Shown piece after piece: positions 53,545-64,000 of a DNA stretch of 64,000 bases. The stretch covers positions 62,001 through 126,000 of the forward strand of contig JAKUCV010001741.1 of NCBI GenBank assembly GCA_028386065.3. Direction: 5' to 3'. Every line of letters starts with the position of its first letter. Within the stretch, counting starts at the first letter, position 1. The notes beneath the pieces were generated by a model. It saw only the letters and a list, made by a program, of their open reading frames with translations. It had not been told where the DNA came from and ran no database searches. The DNA is from Turnera subulata. Lineage: Eukaryota > Streptophyta > Magnoliopsida > Malpighiales > Passifloraceae. The translations under genes and the position numbers were made by a program.

Positions 53545-54078
53545 AAAACATCGATATTTGTGAGACACACATCGATGTTCACATGGTTTTTGCCTTGGCA
53601 GGATCTTCCAAACATCGATGTTGTGTGACGAACATCGATGTTCTAATGAAGATTGGCTTTGGCAGAATCTTGAAACATCGATGTTCAAGAGTTAAACATC
53701 GATGTTCTCATGACGAGTGGCCTTGGCAGAACTCTCAAACATCGATGTTCAAGAGTTAAACATCGATGTTCTAGAGCACTGCCAAATTAGTTTGAGATTC
53801 CAAATTCTCAAACATCGATGTTTAAAAGTTAGACATCGATATTTAAAACTACTGCCAGAAATCTTGAACGTCCAGAACTTCAAGACATCGATGTTCACAA
53901 GTTAAACATCGATGTTCTTGAGCTCTGCCAAAAGGTTTCGAGTTTTAGAATTCTCAAACATCGATGTTTAGTCAGACATCGATGTTCAAGAGTTAAACAT
54001 CGATGTTCTTGAACACTGCCAAGTAGTTGGGAGAATCAGATTCTCACAACATCGATGTTCAATGTTAGACATAGATGT
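53545..54078. repeat. Array of ACATCGATGT palindromes, element 2 leader
   Basis: About 17 units, 14 with an exact ACATCGATGT core and three degenerate (atcgatat, atagatgt). Pairs with centres 20-22 bp apart alternate with longer spacers containing cttggcaga or actgccaa. The array corresponds in position and spacing to that of element 1. Confidence 0.9.
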
Positions 54079-54648
54079 TCTTATGTATTTTGGTTTCCAA
54101 ATTTACAAAACATCAATATATTATTTATCAAGAACATGCATATGATGTATAGGAATAATATGTTGATGTAAATATTAAGTTCCTCTTGTGTTGCCTTCCA
54201 TGATAAGCACTCATCATTGCTTAGATCAATACTTGGTAGGTTTTGCCAAAGCAAGGTGCCAATATTTATCCTAGCAAGGTGCAACGGGATAATTGTAATA
54301 TCCAAACTGCCTGTTATGGGTTGAACTTAACTAGGTCATCTCAATAGGATTGAGGACTTAGAGGCAAGGAGTTGAGCTAAGTCTATGAGATAGACAAGAA
54401 AAAGTGTTGTTCACTCAACTATCCAAGAGTTACATGAGATATAATTGACAAGAGGTGTCTACCTAAATAACTATGATATAAGTGATTAGCCAAAGCTGAC
54501 TTATCTTGTTGTGAAATATGGATCTTGGCCTACTTATAATTATCTTGATTTATATAGTAGGAGCATCATTTAATAAAATTCCTTATTAAGTGATTTTATG
54601 TATACATGACTCTTATTTGTGTGAGTTGATCAATGTTGTAGAGTTATC

Positions 54649-55955
54649 ATGGCACAAAACACTAGTACACAATCTCTGCAATCGGTCCTTGAGAAGGAAA
54701 AGCTGAATGGGAATAACTTCCTAAAGTGGCATCGCAATTTGAGGATAGTCCTCAAACAAGAAAAGAAGTTGTATGTCCTTGAAGGGCCCGTTCCAAATGA
54801 ACCGGCGCCTAATGCTCCTAGGGCAGAAAGAGATGCTTACAAGAAGCATGCTGATGATGCATTGGATGTTGCATGCCTTACGCTTGTTAACATGGACTGT
54901 GAGTGTTAGAAGCAACATGAGAATTTGGGTGCGTTCGATATGATCGAACACCTGAAAATGCTCTTTGAAGAGCAAGCTAGGCATGAGAGGTAAGAGACCT
55001 CTAAGGCATTGTTCCAATGCAAGATGGCTGAGTCATCACCGGTGAGACCTCATGTGCTCAAAATGATTGGATACATTGAGAGCCTTGAGGGTCTAGGTTT
55101 TCCTTTGCAAAAGGAGTTGGCTGTTGATCTAGTCCTGCAATCGTTGCCCGGATAGTTATAACCAATTTGTCAAGAATTTCAATATGAATCATCTTGACAA
55201 TTCCTTGTCTGAGTTGCTTAACATGTTGGGAACAGTTGAGCAACAAATGAAGGCAAACAAATCCAACAGCATTTTGATGGTTGGAAACGGCAAAGGAAAG
55301 GGTAAAGCCAAGTTCTACAAGAAGAAAAAATGTGCCAAAAAGTTTGGTGCATGTGCATCTTCTTGTTCACATGTGCTGAAACCCAAAGGTGGTATTGCAA
55401 AGGAAGGACAATGTTTCCATTGTAACAAACCTGGCCATTGGAAATGCAACTGCCCTGTTTACCTTGAAGAGGTAAAGAAACAGAAGGGAAGTAAGACTTC
55501 CACTTCAGGTATTTTTGTTATAGAAGCTAATATCTCTATCTCTGCATCATGGGTATTAGATACCGGATGTGGTTCTCACATTTGTGCAAATGTGCAGGAA
55601 CTGAGAAAGAGTAGAAGATTAGCAAAGGGTGAGATAGACCTGCGCATTGGAAATGGAGCAAGAGTTGCTGCATTAGCCGTAGGGACTTACCATCTATCTT
55701 TACCGAGTGGTTTGGTTTTGGAACTTGATGATTGCTATTATGTACCTACTATAAGTAGGAATTTGATTTCTGTCTCTTGTCTGGACAAGAAAGGTTTTTC
55801 ATTTGTAATAAAGAACAATTGTTGTTCTATTTATTTCAATGATATTTATTATAGTGGTGCATATTTAAGCAATGGTTTGTGTGTTCTAAACCTAGAAACA
55901 CCAATCTATAACATTAATACGAAGAAGGTTAGATTAAACGATTCTAATGAAACCT
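54649..55955 (+). pseudogene. Copia element 2 gag and protease (broken)
   Basis: The ATG at 54649 starts the same gag as in element 1. Stops occur at 54907-54909 (TAG) and about 54991 (TAA), and there is a 1-base insertion near 55148 (cccgga). The CCHC knuckle is at 55412-55453 with K-to-C context change (GHWKCNC), and the protease site DTG is intact. The frame runs on into the pre-integrase domain without the stop of element 1. Confidence 0.9.
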
Positions 55956-56228
55956 ATCTCTGGCATTGTCGATTGGGCCATATAAACGAGACTCGTATTT
56001 CTAAACTCCATAAAGATGGACTTTTAGACTCATTTGATTTTGAATCATATGAGACATGTGAGTCATGTTTATTAGGCAAAATGACGAAGGCNATCTCTGG
56101 CATTGTCGATTGGGCCATATAAACGAGACTCGTATTTCTAAACTCCATAAAGATGGACTTTTAGACTCATTTGATTTTGAATCATATGAGACATGTGAGT
56201 CATGTTTATTAGGCAAAATGACGAAGGC
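55956..56228 (+). other. 136-bp perfect duplication around a single N (probable assembly artefact)
   Basis: 55956-56091 and 56093-56228 are identical (atctctggcattg ... atgacgaaggc) and are separated only by N at 56092. Element 1 has this stretch once. It is best explained by two overlapping contig ends joined without merging. Confidence 0.88.
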
Positions 56229-56931
56229 TCCTTTTGCTGGTAAAGGTGAAAGAGCTTCGGACTTGTTAGGTCTTATACATTCTGATGTATGTGGACTTAT
56301 GTCAACACAGGCTAGAGGTAGTTTTCAGTACTTCATTACACTTACTGATGATTACAGTAGATATGGCTATGTGTATCTTATGAAACACAAGTCAGAATCC
56401 TTTGAAAATTTCAAAGAATTCAAGAGTGAAGTACAAAATCAACTCGGCAAGAGTATTAAAATGCTTCGATCTGATCAAGGAGGTGAATACTTAGACCGAG
56501 ATTTTCTTGATCATCTAAAGCAATGTGGTATTGTATCACAACTTACTCCACCAGGTACGCCTCAATGGAATGGTGTATCTGAAAGGAGGAATAGAACTTT
56601 GTTCGACATGGTTCGTTCTATGATGAGTCAAGCTAACCTTCCTTCTTCATTTTGGGGACATGCATTATTAAGTGCTTCCTTTACACTTAACCGTGTTCCA
56701 TCTAAATCGGTTGAAAAGACACCATATGAGATATGGACAGGGAAGCGTCCCAATAAGTCTTTTATGAGGATCTGGGGTTGTGAGGCTTTCGTGAGACGAG
56801 AAGCATCAGATAAACTCGGACCTAAATCCGTCAAGTGCCTCTTTGTTGGATATCCTAAGGAAACCAAAGGATATTATTTCTATAGTCCCACTGAGCACAA
56901 AGTGTTTGTTGCTCGTACTGCTATTTTCTAG
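56093..56931 (+). pseudogene. Copia element 2 integrase
   Basis: The pre-integrase zinc-binding part and DDE core match element 1: HSDVCGLM near 56278, LRSDQGGEYL near 56464, GVSERRNRTLFDM near 56570. The C-terminal part follows, with a TAG at 56929-56931 where element 1 reads through. If the duplicated 136 bp is collapsed, gag-protease and integrase form one frame. Confidence 0.9.
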
Positions 56932-57005
56932 AAAGAGAATTCATTTCTAGAAAGATCCGTGGGAGAAAAATAGAACTCGAAGAAGTTCGAGGTATAGAGG
57001 CTGAG

Positions 57006-58515
57006 ATGGAACAAGGACATGAACCACAAGATGTTGTGCGTGAAAAACCTGTGCCTGTAACACATGGACTACGTAGGTCTGATAGGATTCGGCATGAGCC
57101 TGAGAGATATGGATTTCTTATGACTCATACTGGAGACGTGATGCTCATAGAAGAGGATGAGCCCACTTCCTATCAGTACGCTATTACGGGTCCAGACTCT
57201 AAGAAGTGGCTAGAAGCCATGAATTCGGAGATGGAATCCATGTATGAAAACAAGGTATGGACCTTGGTTGATCCACCTGAAGGGGTAAAACCTATTGGGT
57301 GCAAGTGGGTCTTTAAGAAAAAGACCGACATGGATGGTAATGTGATTACCTTTAAAGGGCGATTGGTTGCGAAAGGTTTTAAGCAAGTTCATGGTATTGA
57401 CTATGAAGAAACTTTCTCACCAGTTGCCATGGTTAAATCCATCCGGATTCTATTGGCTATAGCAGCATACCATGATTATGAGATATGGCAAACGGATGTC
57501 AAAACCGCTTTCCTTAATGGAAATCTTTTAGAGGATGTGTACATGACACAACCTGAAGGTTTTGTCACTCCAGAAAATGCTAACAAGGTATGCAAGTTGT
57601 AAAGATCCATTTATGGATTAAAGCAAGCTTCTAGAAGTTGGAATCTTCGTTTTGATGAAGTAATCAAACAGTTTGGTTTCATTAAAAAGGAAGATGAGCC
57701 ATGTGTTCACAAGAAGGTTAGTGGGAGCACTATTATTTTCTTGTTATTGTATGTTGACGATATTCTTCTCATTGGGAATGATATTCCAACACTACAGTCT
57801 GTAAAGACTTGGTTAGGAAAGAATTTCTCAATGAAGGACTTAGGAGAAGCTGCCTACGTGCTAGGTATAAAGATCTATAGAGATAGATCCAAAAGGCTTC
57901 TTGGGCTAAGTCAAAGTACATATATTGACAAGGTGCTAAAAAGGTTTAGCATGCAAGACTCCAAGAAAGGTTTCTTGCCCATGTCACATGGCGTATCTCT
58001 CTCAAAGAATCAATGTCCTAGTACATCTAAGGAGAGAGAGCGGATGAGTAAGATTCCTTATGCATCAGCAATAGGATCTATCATGTATGCCATGCTATGT
58101 ACTCGACTGGATGTCGCATATGCTTTGAGTGTCACAAGCAGATATCAATCTGATCCCGGTGAAAGTCACTGGACAACGGTTAAGAACATCCTTAAGTACT
58201 TGAGAAGAACTAAGGATGCATTCCTTGTATGCGGAAGCGTTGATAAGCTTGTTGTAAAGGGTTACAAAGATGCTAGCTTCCAAATCGACAGGGATGACTT
58301 TAGATCGCAGTCAGATTATGTGTTTTGCCTTGGAGGTGGTGTTGTTTGCTGGAAGAGTTCCAAACAAGAAACAGTTGCCGACTCTACAACTGAGGCTGTG
58401 CAAAGTTCCTTCTGAGAACTATGTAGCAGATCCATTGACTAGGCCTCTCACACAGCGGAAGCATGATTGTCATGCTACATCCATTGGTATTAGATACATG
58501 GATGATTGGCTTTAG
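57006..58515 (+). pseudogene. Copia element 2 reverse transcriptase and truncated RNase H
   Basis: Reverse transcriptase is well preserved (TDVKTAFLNG; YVDDILLIG near 57750) except for TAA at 57600-57602, shared with element 1. RNase H begins normally, but about 224 bp are missing after ...DSTTEA (58400). The deletion removes the central part, with the YIAASDA helix and the LYCDNNG motif, and shifts the frame. The breakpoints share the bases gctg/ctg, which fits a short-homology deletion. It ends at TAG 58513-58515. Confidence 0.9.
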
Positions 58516-58529
58516 TGCAAGTGGGAGGT

Positions 58530-60068
58530 TGTTAGTGTAATATGCCCAAAAGCCAATCATTGGATGATTGTATATAGTCATGTATATACATTAAGGTTAT
58601 TCCAATAAATATGTTTATGAGATAAACGCTTGCACATATTTATAACCCTAGAATATTTTATATTCTTAAATGTCCCTAGTCGATTATTATTATGGATGGG
58701 TTATAATAATAAATTAAGACTAGCGTATGTTGAGAATTATATGAGATGAATTCTACATATGGGTACAAGTTAGAGAACTTGTGGTCCAGACTGACCCAAC
58801 ATAAGAACACTACATGCAACGTTATATGATTGTCATTAGTGGTTCTTATATGTATTGTCCTTAGACCTGAGATCATCAAGGTTCCCAACATGTGAGTCAT
58901 ATACTTTGATATTACTCTTGGCTGTTCGTAACTGAATGGACCTTAGTGTAATCATTGGGTATATGATATAATATGTAGTGGTTTTTGTAGGATCAAGATG
59001 AGATTCGTCCAACCCTTATAACGTGTATATATTATCAGGTGGGCCACTTGATAGAGTTGAACTGTAAATGCATGGCCATGCTTGGATTATATGATATGGT
59101 AATATCATTAGTATTCGTTTTACACAGTTAACTCGGGGATCAAGAAAACTTAGATCAAACATATGCGAGATTGACATATTCCATGTCTCGTGTTTGATCT
59201 TGATAATGGGACGAAAGGACGATGACATGTTTCCTAGGCATAATGAATCAGTACTGATCTTGTCGTTTGGGTAGCAATGATGTGTTGCTAGATGCCGCTC
59301 ATTGTTTATAATTGTAAATGAGTTTACAATTATTGCCAAACGTTACAAGTGCCTATAGGGTCACACACTTAGAACTGTTGATTCGAGCTGGTGGTTGAAC
59401 CACAGTTGGACCGTGGTTCGACTAGTTGGTTGGACCAGGGTATTGAGCTAGTGGTTAGACCATGGTTGAACTATGGTTGGACTGGGTTGTTTTGGGCTTA
59501 TTTGGTTCACTAATTATCAGAATTATTGAACCAGAATTAGTGCCATATGATGTGTAATCCTATATATGATGATATATATAATTAATGCTTAGTGGAGCAT
59601 TAAGTCAAAGTGGAAACATAATCATGAAGGATAAGACATGATTATGTTGGCCAATGACTTAATAAACTATGCATTTCAAGTGTGTATAAATAGGGTGAAG
59701 GTTTGATCAGATTTTAGACCAAGCAAGGCTTTACACACTCTTCACACTTGAGAAAAACACATCAAACACTTTCTAGTCTCTAGCTCTCGAAAATTCTGCA
59801 GCTAGCACTGCGGTTCGGGAGTGCTCGGGTTAGTGTTCGTGAGACGATTGCTAGCTGGACATCGACGGTTCATGTGGATACCATAGAGGAGCCGGATTTC
59901 TTGTCGGGTTCTTGCTGATTCTACACTACAGTTGGGTGAAAGACCTCAACCAAGCAAGGTACGAAAAATATTGTTATTCGGTTTAGTTAGCTTCACTTGG
60001 ATCCTCCATAAGTACTGGGTCTTTCCGCTGCATTTTGAATGTCAAGTTTGCATGCCCGGTTACTTACA
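58530..60068 (+). repeat. Copia element 2, 3' LTR
   Basis: 1539 bp, co-linear with 51721-53261 and with few differences. TATAAATA lies at 59685-59692. It ends ggttacttaca and is followed by ataga. Confidence 0.95.
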
Positions 60069-60073
60069 ATAGA

Positions 60074-61515
60074 TACTCGGTTCACTATACTTTGCAACAA
60101 TCTTGCATCACTTGGCAAAGTGTTGACACATAAAGAAAAAGTTGCAAAAGTTCTTAGGTCACTTCCCAAAGAATGGGAACCTAAAGTGACTGCCATTGAA
60201 GAAGCTCAGAATTTAAATTTCCTATCCTATGATGAGCTGATTGGCAAGCTAATTTGTCATGGTGACAAAATTGAACCAAAGAGAAAGGATGTCGTTTTGA
60301 AGGTCTAGGAACCAAATGTTGATGATGATAGCGACTCCGATGTGGCTCTTCTTACTAGAAGATTTGCTAGGTACCTTAAGATGAAGAAACAACTCAAAGG
60401 GAAGAATCTTAAGGTCACAAAAGCTGAGGAGCCCAAGAAAGATTCTTTGGTGTGTTTTGGTTGCAATCGTCCAGGACATATCAAGTCTGAATGTACTTAC
60501 CAAAAGAAGGACCGATCTGGTTTTTCAAAAACCAAGGAAAAGAAGGCTATGGTTGCGTGGGATGATTCGGACTCCTCAAACGATTCTGATGTCGAGGAAG
60601 AGACAAATCTATGCTTCATGGCCCAAGAAGATTCTGAGGTAACAGACTCTACTGATCTAAATCTTGATGAATTGCTTGATGCTTTTGAAGAATTGCATGT
60701 CAAATATAAGCAAGTAGTTAAGAAAAATAAAAAGTATAAAAAGAAACTTGACTTGCTTGAATTTGATGAAGAGGCTTATAAGAATGAAAATGAAAAACTT
60801 AGACTTACTAATTCTGATGCTATGAAAGTCCGTGAAGATTTAAAAGCTGAAAAGTTTGCTCTAAAGAATGCTTATGATGAACTTGAAAGTGGATATGTTT
60901 GCAAGAATGATTTGTGTAAAGTCCTAGAAAATGAAAAAGGTGTTCTTGAGAAGCATGTCATTGATATAAAATCTTCTCTAGAGAAGTTCACTAGTAGTAC
61001 CAACAATCTGAATATGTTGTTAGGACAGCAAAGAAATCCTATGCAGAAAGAAGGTTTAGGTGCTACACATTTGGTTGCTGAAAAACCAAATCATACTATG
61101 CGATTTGTGAAGGTAGAATCTAGTGTGCTATACAAACCTAATACCTCACACCTAAGTAATGATAGGACACACAAGTATGTGAACAACTATGCTTCAGGGA
61201 CGAGTATGTCAAACCTGGTCGCTAGAAAACCAAATAGAAAGAATATGTCATATAGGCCAAATCTGGTTTTTAACAAACCAAATCGTAGAGTGTAGTCACA
61301 TGGATTTAGAAGAAACACTTATGAATATTCTTCTAGAAAATATATGCACACACATTTTCATGCACCACGTATTACTTGCTATTACTGTGGAAAGAATGGA
61401 CACGGTATCAAAGCCTGCAGGATTAAAAAGAGAAATGAAAATGTTAGATATGTGTGGGTTTTAAAAGGAACCAAATCTAACCCTACAGGACCCAAATTAG
61501 TTTTGGGTACCTAAA
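60074..61515 (+). pseudogene. Sirevirus gag, C-terminal part
   Basis: It continues the frame cut at 51720. A helical gag segment (LRSLPKEWEPKVTAIEEA) is followed by a TAG at 60306-60308, CCHC knuckle 1 at 60453-60494 (CFGCNRPGHIKSEC), an acidic stretch, and a long Lys/Glu-rich coiled coil (about 60690-61000: KQVVKKNKKYKKKLDLLEF). Next come KPN repeats and knuckle 2 at 61377-61418 (CYYCGKNGHGIKAC). Stops occur at 61293-61295 and near 61512. The long coiled-coil tail is typical of Sireviruses and is thought to bind host dynein-like partners in some; that role is not testable here. Confidence 0.85.
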
Positions 61516-61519
61516 ATCT

Positions 61520-63255
61520 AATTGTTTTCTGCAGTTGACAGGGGATGAATAGATCTTAGACAGTGGATGCTCAAGACATATGACAGGAGAAGTATCTATT
61601 GTTTCATCCCTAACCATGAAAGACCGAGGAAATGTAACTTTTGGGGGCAAGTCCAAAAGACAAATTCTCGGGTTTGGTAACATTGACTCTACTCCATCTG
61701 TTGAACATGTTTTACTTGTTGATAATCTCAAATATAATCTGCTTAGTGTCAGTCAACTCTATGATAAGGGTTTTAAAGTCACTTTTGAATCTTCTAAATG
61801 CTTAGTTAGTTCAGTAGATGAAGATGTGGTTTTTACTGGTACCAGAAAAGGGAATATCTACTCTATTTCATTTGATAATGCTACTAACTCTGAGCTTAAG
61901 TGTTTAAGTGCAAGAACAGAAACACCAACCTTGTGGCACAAAAGGCTAGGGCATGCCAACTTGGACCTCGTCTCTAGATTATCAAGCAAGATGTTGGTGA
62001 ACGGATTACCCGCACTAAAATATATAAAAGATGCTACATATCGTGCATGTCAGCTCGGTAAACAGGTTAAAAGTTCCTTTAAACCTAAGCATGCTATTTC
62101 TACATCTAGACCTCTCAAATTGCTGCATATGGATTTATTTGGACCTATGAGAACCATGAGTATAGGTAGTAAAAGATATGTTCATGTCATTGTTGATGAT
62201 TACTCAAGATATACATGGGTTATATTTCTTCCTCAAGGATCGTGCATGTGATGAGTTTAGTACTCTTGTTAGACGATTAAAAAATGAAAAAGGATATAAA
62301 ATTTAAAAAATAAGAAGTGATCATGAAGGAGAATTTGATAATCTTGCCTTCAATTATTTCTGTGAGCAAAGTGGCATAGTACATACTTTCTCGACTCCAA
62401 GAACACCTCAACAAAATGGAGTTGTTGAAAGGAAGTATCGAACTTTGCAAGAAATGGCTAGAACTATGCTTAATGAGCATAAGTTACCAGAATATTTCTT
62501 GGCAGAGGGTGTGAACACAGCGTGCTACATTTGAAATAGAGTCTCAATACGTCCTATAATTGAAAAGATACCCTATGAGATTTGGTATGAGAAGAAACCA
62601 AATATTTCTTACTTTCGGGTCTTTGGGTCTAAATGTTATATTCTGAATACAAAGGATAACCTTGATAATTTTAATGCAAAATCGGTTGATGGAATTTTTC
62701 TTGGCTATTCTACAACCAGTAAAGCTTATCGTGTCTATAACAAGATAAATATAGTTGTTGAAGAAACCACACATGTTGTATTTGATGAAACTGACCCGTG
62801 TGATCCAAGTGTTGAAGAAGATGCAGATGTTACTCATGATGCTCAACCACAGATTATTAACATTGATATCCCATCTGATGAAAAAGATGATGAACTACCT
62901 GTATTGGTTCCACAAGATGCATCACAACAACAACATGACAATCTGCTTGATCTGGTTGCGGAAAAACCAAATGTCACTACACAAGCTTCAACTTCACAAC
63001 GCACTCCTCAAAATATCAGAGCACCTAGAGGACTCTCAACTGATGCTATTCTTGGTGATATCACCAGAGGAGTAACTACAAGGTCATCCATGCGGAATGT
63101 GAACACATACCTTGCATTCTTATCACAAATTGAGCCCAAGAATACACATGATGCTATCCAAGATAAATGTTGGGTCAATACAATGCAAGAGAACTGAATC
63201 AGTTCAAAAGAAGTGTGGTGTGGGAGCTGGTATCCAGACCTTCTGAACACCCAGT
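61520..63255 (+). pseudogene. Sirevirus protease, integrase and start of reverse transcriptase (broken)
   Basis: The protease site DSGCSRHMTG starts at 61559. The pre-integrase domain (LWHKRLGHANLDL, near 61930) and integrase follow: HMDLFGPM near 62130, the second aspartate near 62320, and GVVERKYRTLQEMAR near 62420. After a Gln/Asp-rich linker, the reverse-transcriptase start (QFKRSVVWELVSRPSEHPV) ends at about 63255 where another sequence begins. Breaks are a TAG at about 61550, a frameshift near 62240, a TAA near 62305 and TGA near 62533, and a frameshift near 63195. Confidence 0.85.
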
Positions 63256-64000
63256 TGATGCATGTGAAATATGCATAGTTTAAGGCATAATTTTGGACGC
63301 AAATTGTTCTAAATTCATTATGATTATATGCCTCCTATGCAATATTCCACTATATTCCTCCAATTTCCATCCCTTACTGTATGATTAGCGATTTCAGGTG
63401 CATTTAAATCAATTCAAGAGGATTTTATTGAAGAATGTGAAGATACAGCATCAGCCACAGCATGAGCCTGTTGCAGAACCCTTGAGCCTGTCCCTGAGGC
63501 TGTTATTCATCGAGAATTCAATTGAAGGATTCAAACCACCTTCAAATCACAAGATTTCCACTGAAGATCGTTTCCCTCACTTTAATCCAAGAAGTCCTCA
63601 TGACACCTCATCATCGGCAGAAGAAGCAGAAGTCAATTGAAAGGAAAGTTGGAGAAGAACTGCAACAGCATCAGCCACAACATCAGCCTGTGCGCCCTGC
63701 AAACCCAAAAATTTGCAGAAGGAATATAAAATTTACACCACTTGCACCACCTGCTCCACCAACATAAACAAACATTCTCCAGACGTCCCAGAGCACTTTC
63801 CAAGGAAAAAGGAATAGGCACATGCCACTCAGAGGGAATCCACCGTAAAGAACATTTATCCTCTACAAAGGGGCACCTTGGAACTTACAATCCACCAATC
63901 AACTTGCTGCCCATCACGCCTATCCTGACAACACACGCTGGAAAACTGACGAGTCAACTTGCCCAAACGCCCATACTTTCCAGCAAGTTAGGAGGAAGAA
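63256..64000 (+). mobile_element. Start of another inserted element (possible LTR), runs off the window
   Basis: The Sirevirus frame stops abruptly at ccagt, and a sequence starting tgatgcatgtgaaatatgca begins. The TG start and AT-rich opening look like an LTR. Further on, a 'cagcatcagccacaacatcagcctgt'-type segment occurs twice (about 63448 and 63667). No coding domain is recognised and no second border is available, so the type remains open. Confidence 0.4.

Larger units (their letters stand above)
51721..60068 (+). mobile_element. Ty1/copia retrotransposon, element 2
   Basis: A second member of the element 1 family, 8.35 kb in the assembly. It has LTRs at 51721-53261 and 58530-60068, a primer-binding site, a palindrome-rich leader and a gag-pol polyprotein. 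The perfect target duplication ataga lies at 51716-51720 and 60069-60073. It carries an internal deletion in RNase H, shares one stop codon with element 1, and includes a 136-bp duplication with an N that is probably an assembly error. Confidence 0.95.
50234..63255 (+). mobile_element. Sirevirus-type Ty1/copia element, interrupted and truncated
   Basis: The 5' LTR (50234-51260), primer-binding site (51263), gag and the start of pol are split by copia element 2 at 51721-60068. Gag and pol then continue to about 63255, where the reverse-transcriptase start is cut by another insertion. A long gag with a coiled-coil tail and two CCHC knuckles, and the DSGCSRHMTG protease site, point to the Sirevirus lineage. 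The reading across the ataga target duplication joins in frame, which proves the nesting. Confidence 0.88.

Noticed and set aside
60342..61295. Long Lys/Glu-rich coiled-coil ORF as a host gene
   Set aside because: It holds a retroviral-type CCHC knuckle and joins in frame to the gag at 51720, followed by Sirevirus protease and integrase.
1..64000. tRNA or rRNA genes
   Set aside because: Only primer-binding sites complementary to tRNA 3' ends were found; no cloverleaf-like gene or rRNA segment was recognised by eye.

Overview
The window is nuclear DNA of a flowering plant (probably a eudicot; the species cannot be named from sequence alone). It is almost entirely repetitive: plant-type LTR retrotransposons (Athila, Tat/Ogre-like, Ty1/copia, Sirevirus), a plant L1-type LINE, small DNA transposons and an endogenous plant pararetrovirus. 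I found no convincing single-copy host gene, no tRNA or rRNA gene and no CRISPR array. Two single N's (10138 and 56092) show that it comes from an assembled scaffold.

Layout. 1-8.4 kb: a decayed endogenous caulimovirid (movement protein, coiled-coil region, coat protein with CCHC, protease, reverse transcriptase, RNase H, 35S-type promoter). It carries a Mutator-like MITE in its coat gene and is flanked on both sides by copies of one foldback MITE and by one ~110 bp repeat. 8.4-35.9 kb: a minus-strand LINE split in two by a 21.3 kb minus-strand Athila element (8909-30204). Its 3' LTR is itself split by a 7.3 kb non-autonomous Ty3-type element (9160-16472), which carries two gene-like cassettes running against the element, each with its own TATA box. 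A hAT MITE (22014-22484) also lies in the Athila 3' region. 35.9-38.0 kb: a foldback element, an unassigned stretch and a truncated Sirevirus LTR. 38.0-50.2 kb: minus-strand Tat/Ogre-like sequence (LTR, polypurine tract, two tandem-repeat arrays) interrupted by copia element 1 (40155-48613, target duplication ccatg). 50.2-63.3 kb: a Sirevirus interrupted by copia element 2 (51721-60068, target duplication ataga) and cut at about 63255 by another element that runs off the window.

All coding regions except the two antisense cassettes and a short LTR-internal ORF contain stops or frameshifts, so this is a nested graveyard of elements. The LTR pairs allow exact boundaries: the two Athila LTRs are both 1794 bp once the insertion is removed, and the Ty3-type and both copia elements have perfect 5-bp target duplications.

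Most notable signals: (1) five unrelated elements, including the pararetrovirus, share the same unusual primer-binding site TGGTAGCGGAGC (or one base from it) in place of the usual plant TGGTATCAGAGC, which suggests a variant initiator tRNA-Met in this lineage; (2) the Ty3-type element carries two antisense transcription-unit-like cassettes, one encoding a truncated endonuclease-like domain; (3) its LTR holds eight short dyads whose stems vary in a compensated way; (4) the copia 5' leaders hold arrays of the palindrome ACATCGATGT in pairs about two helical turns apart.
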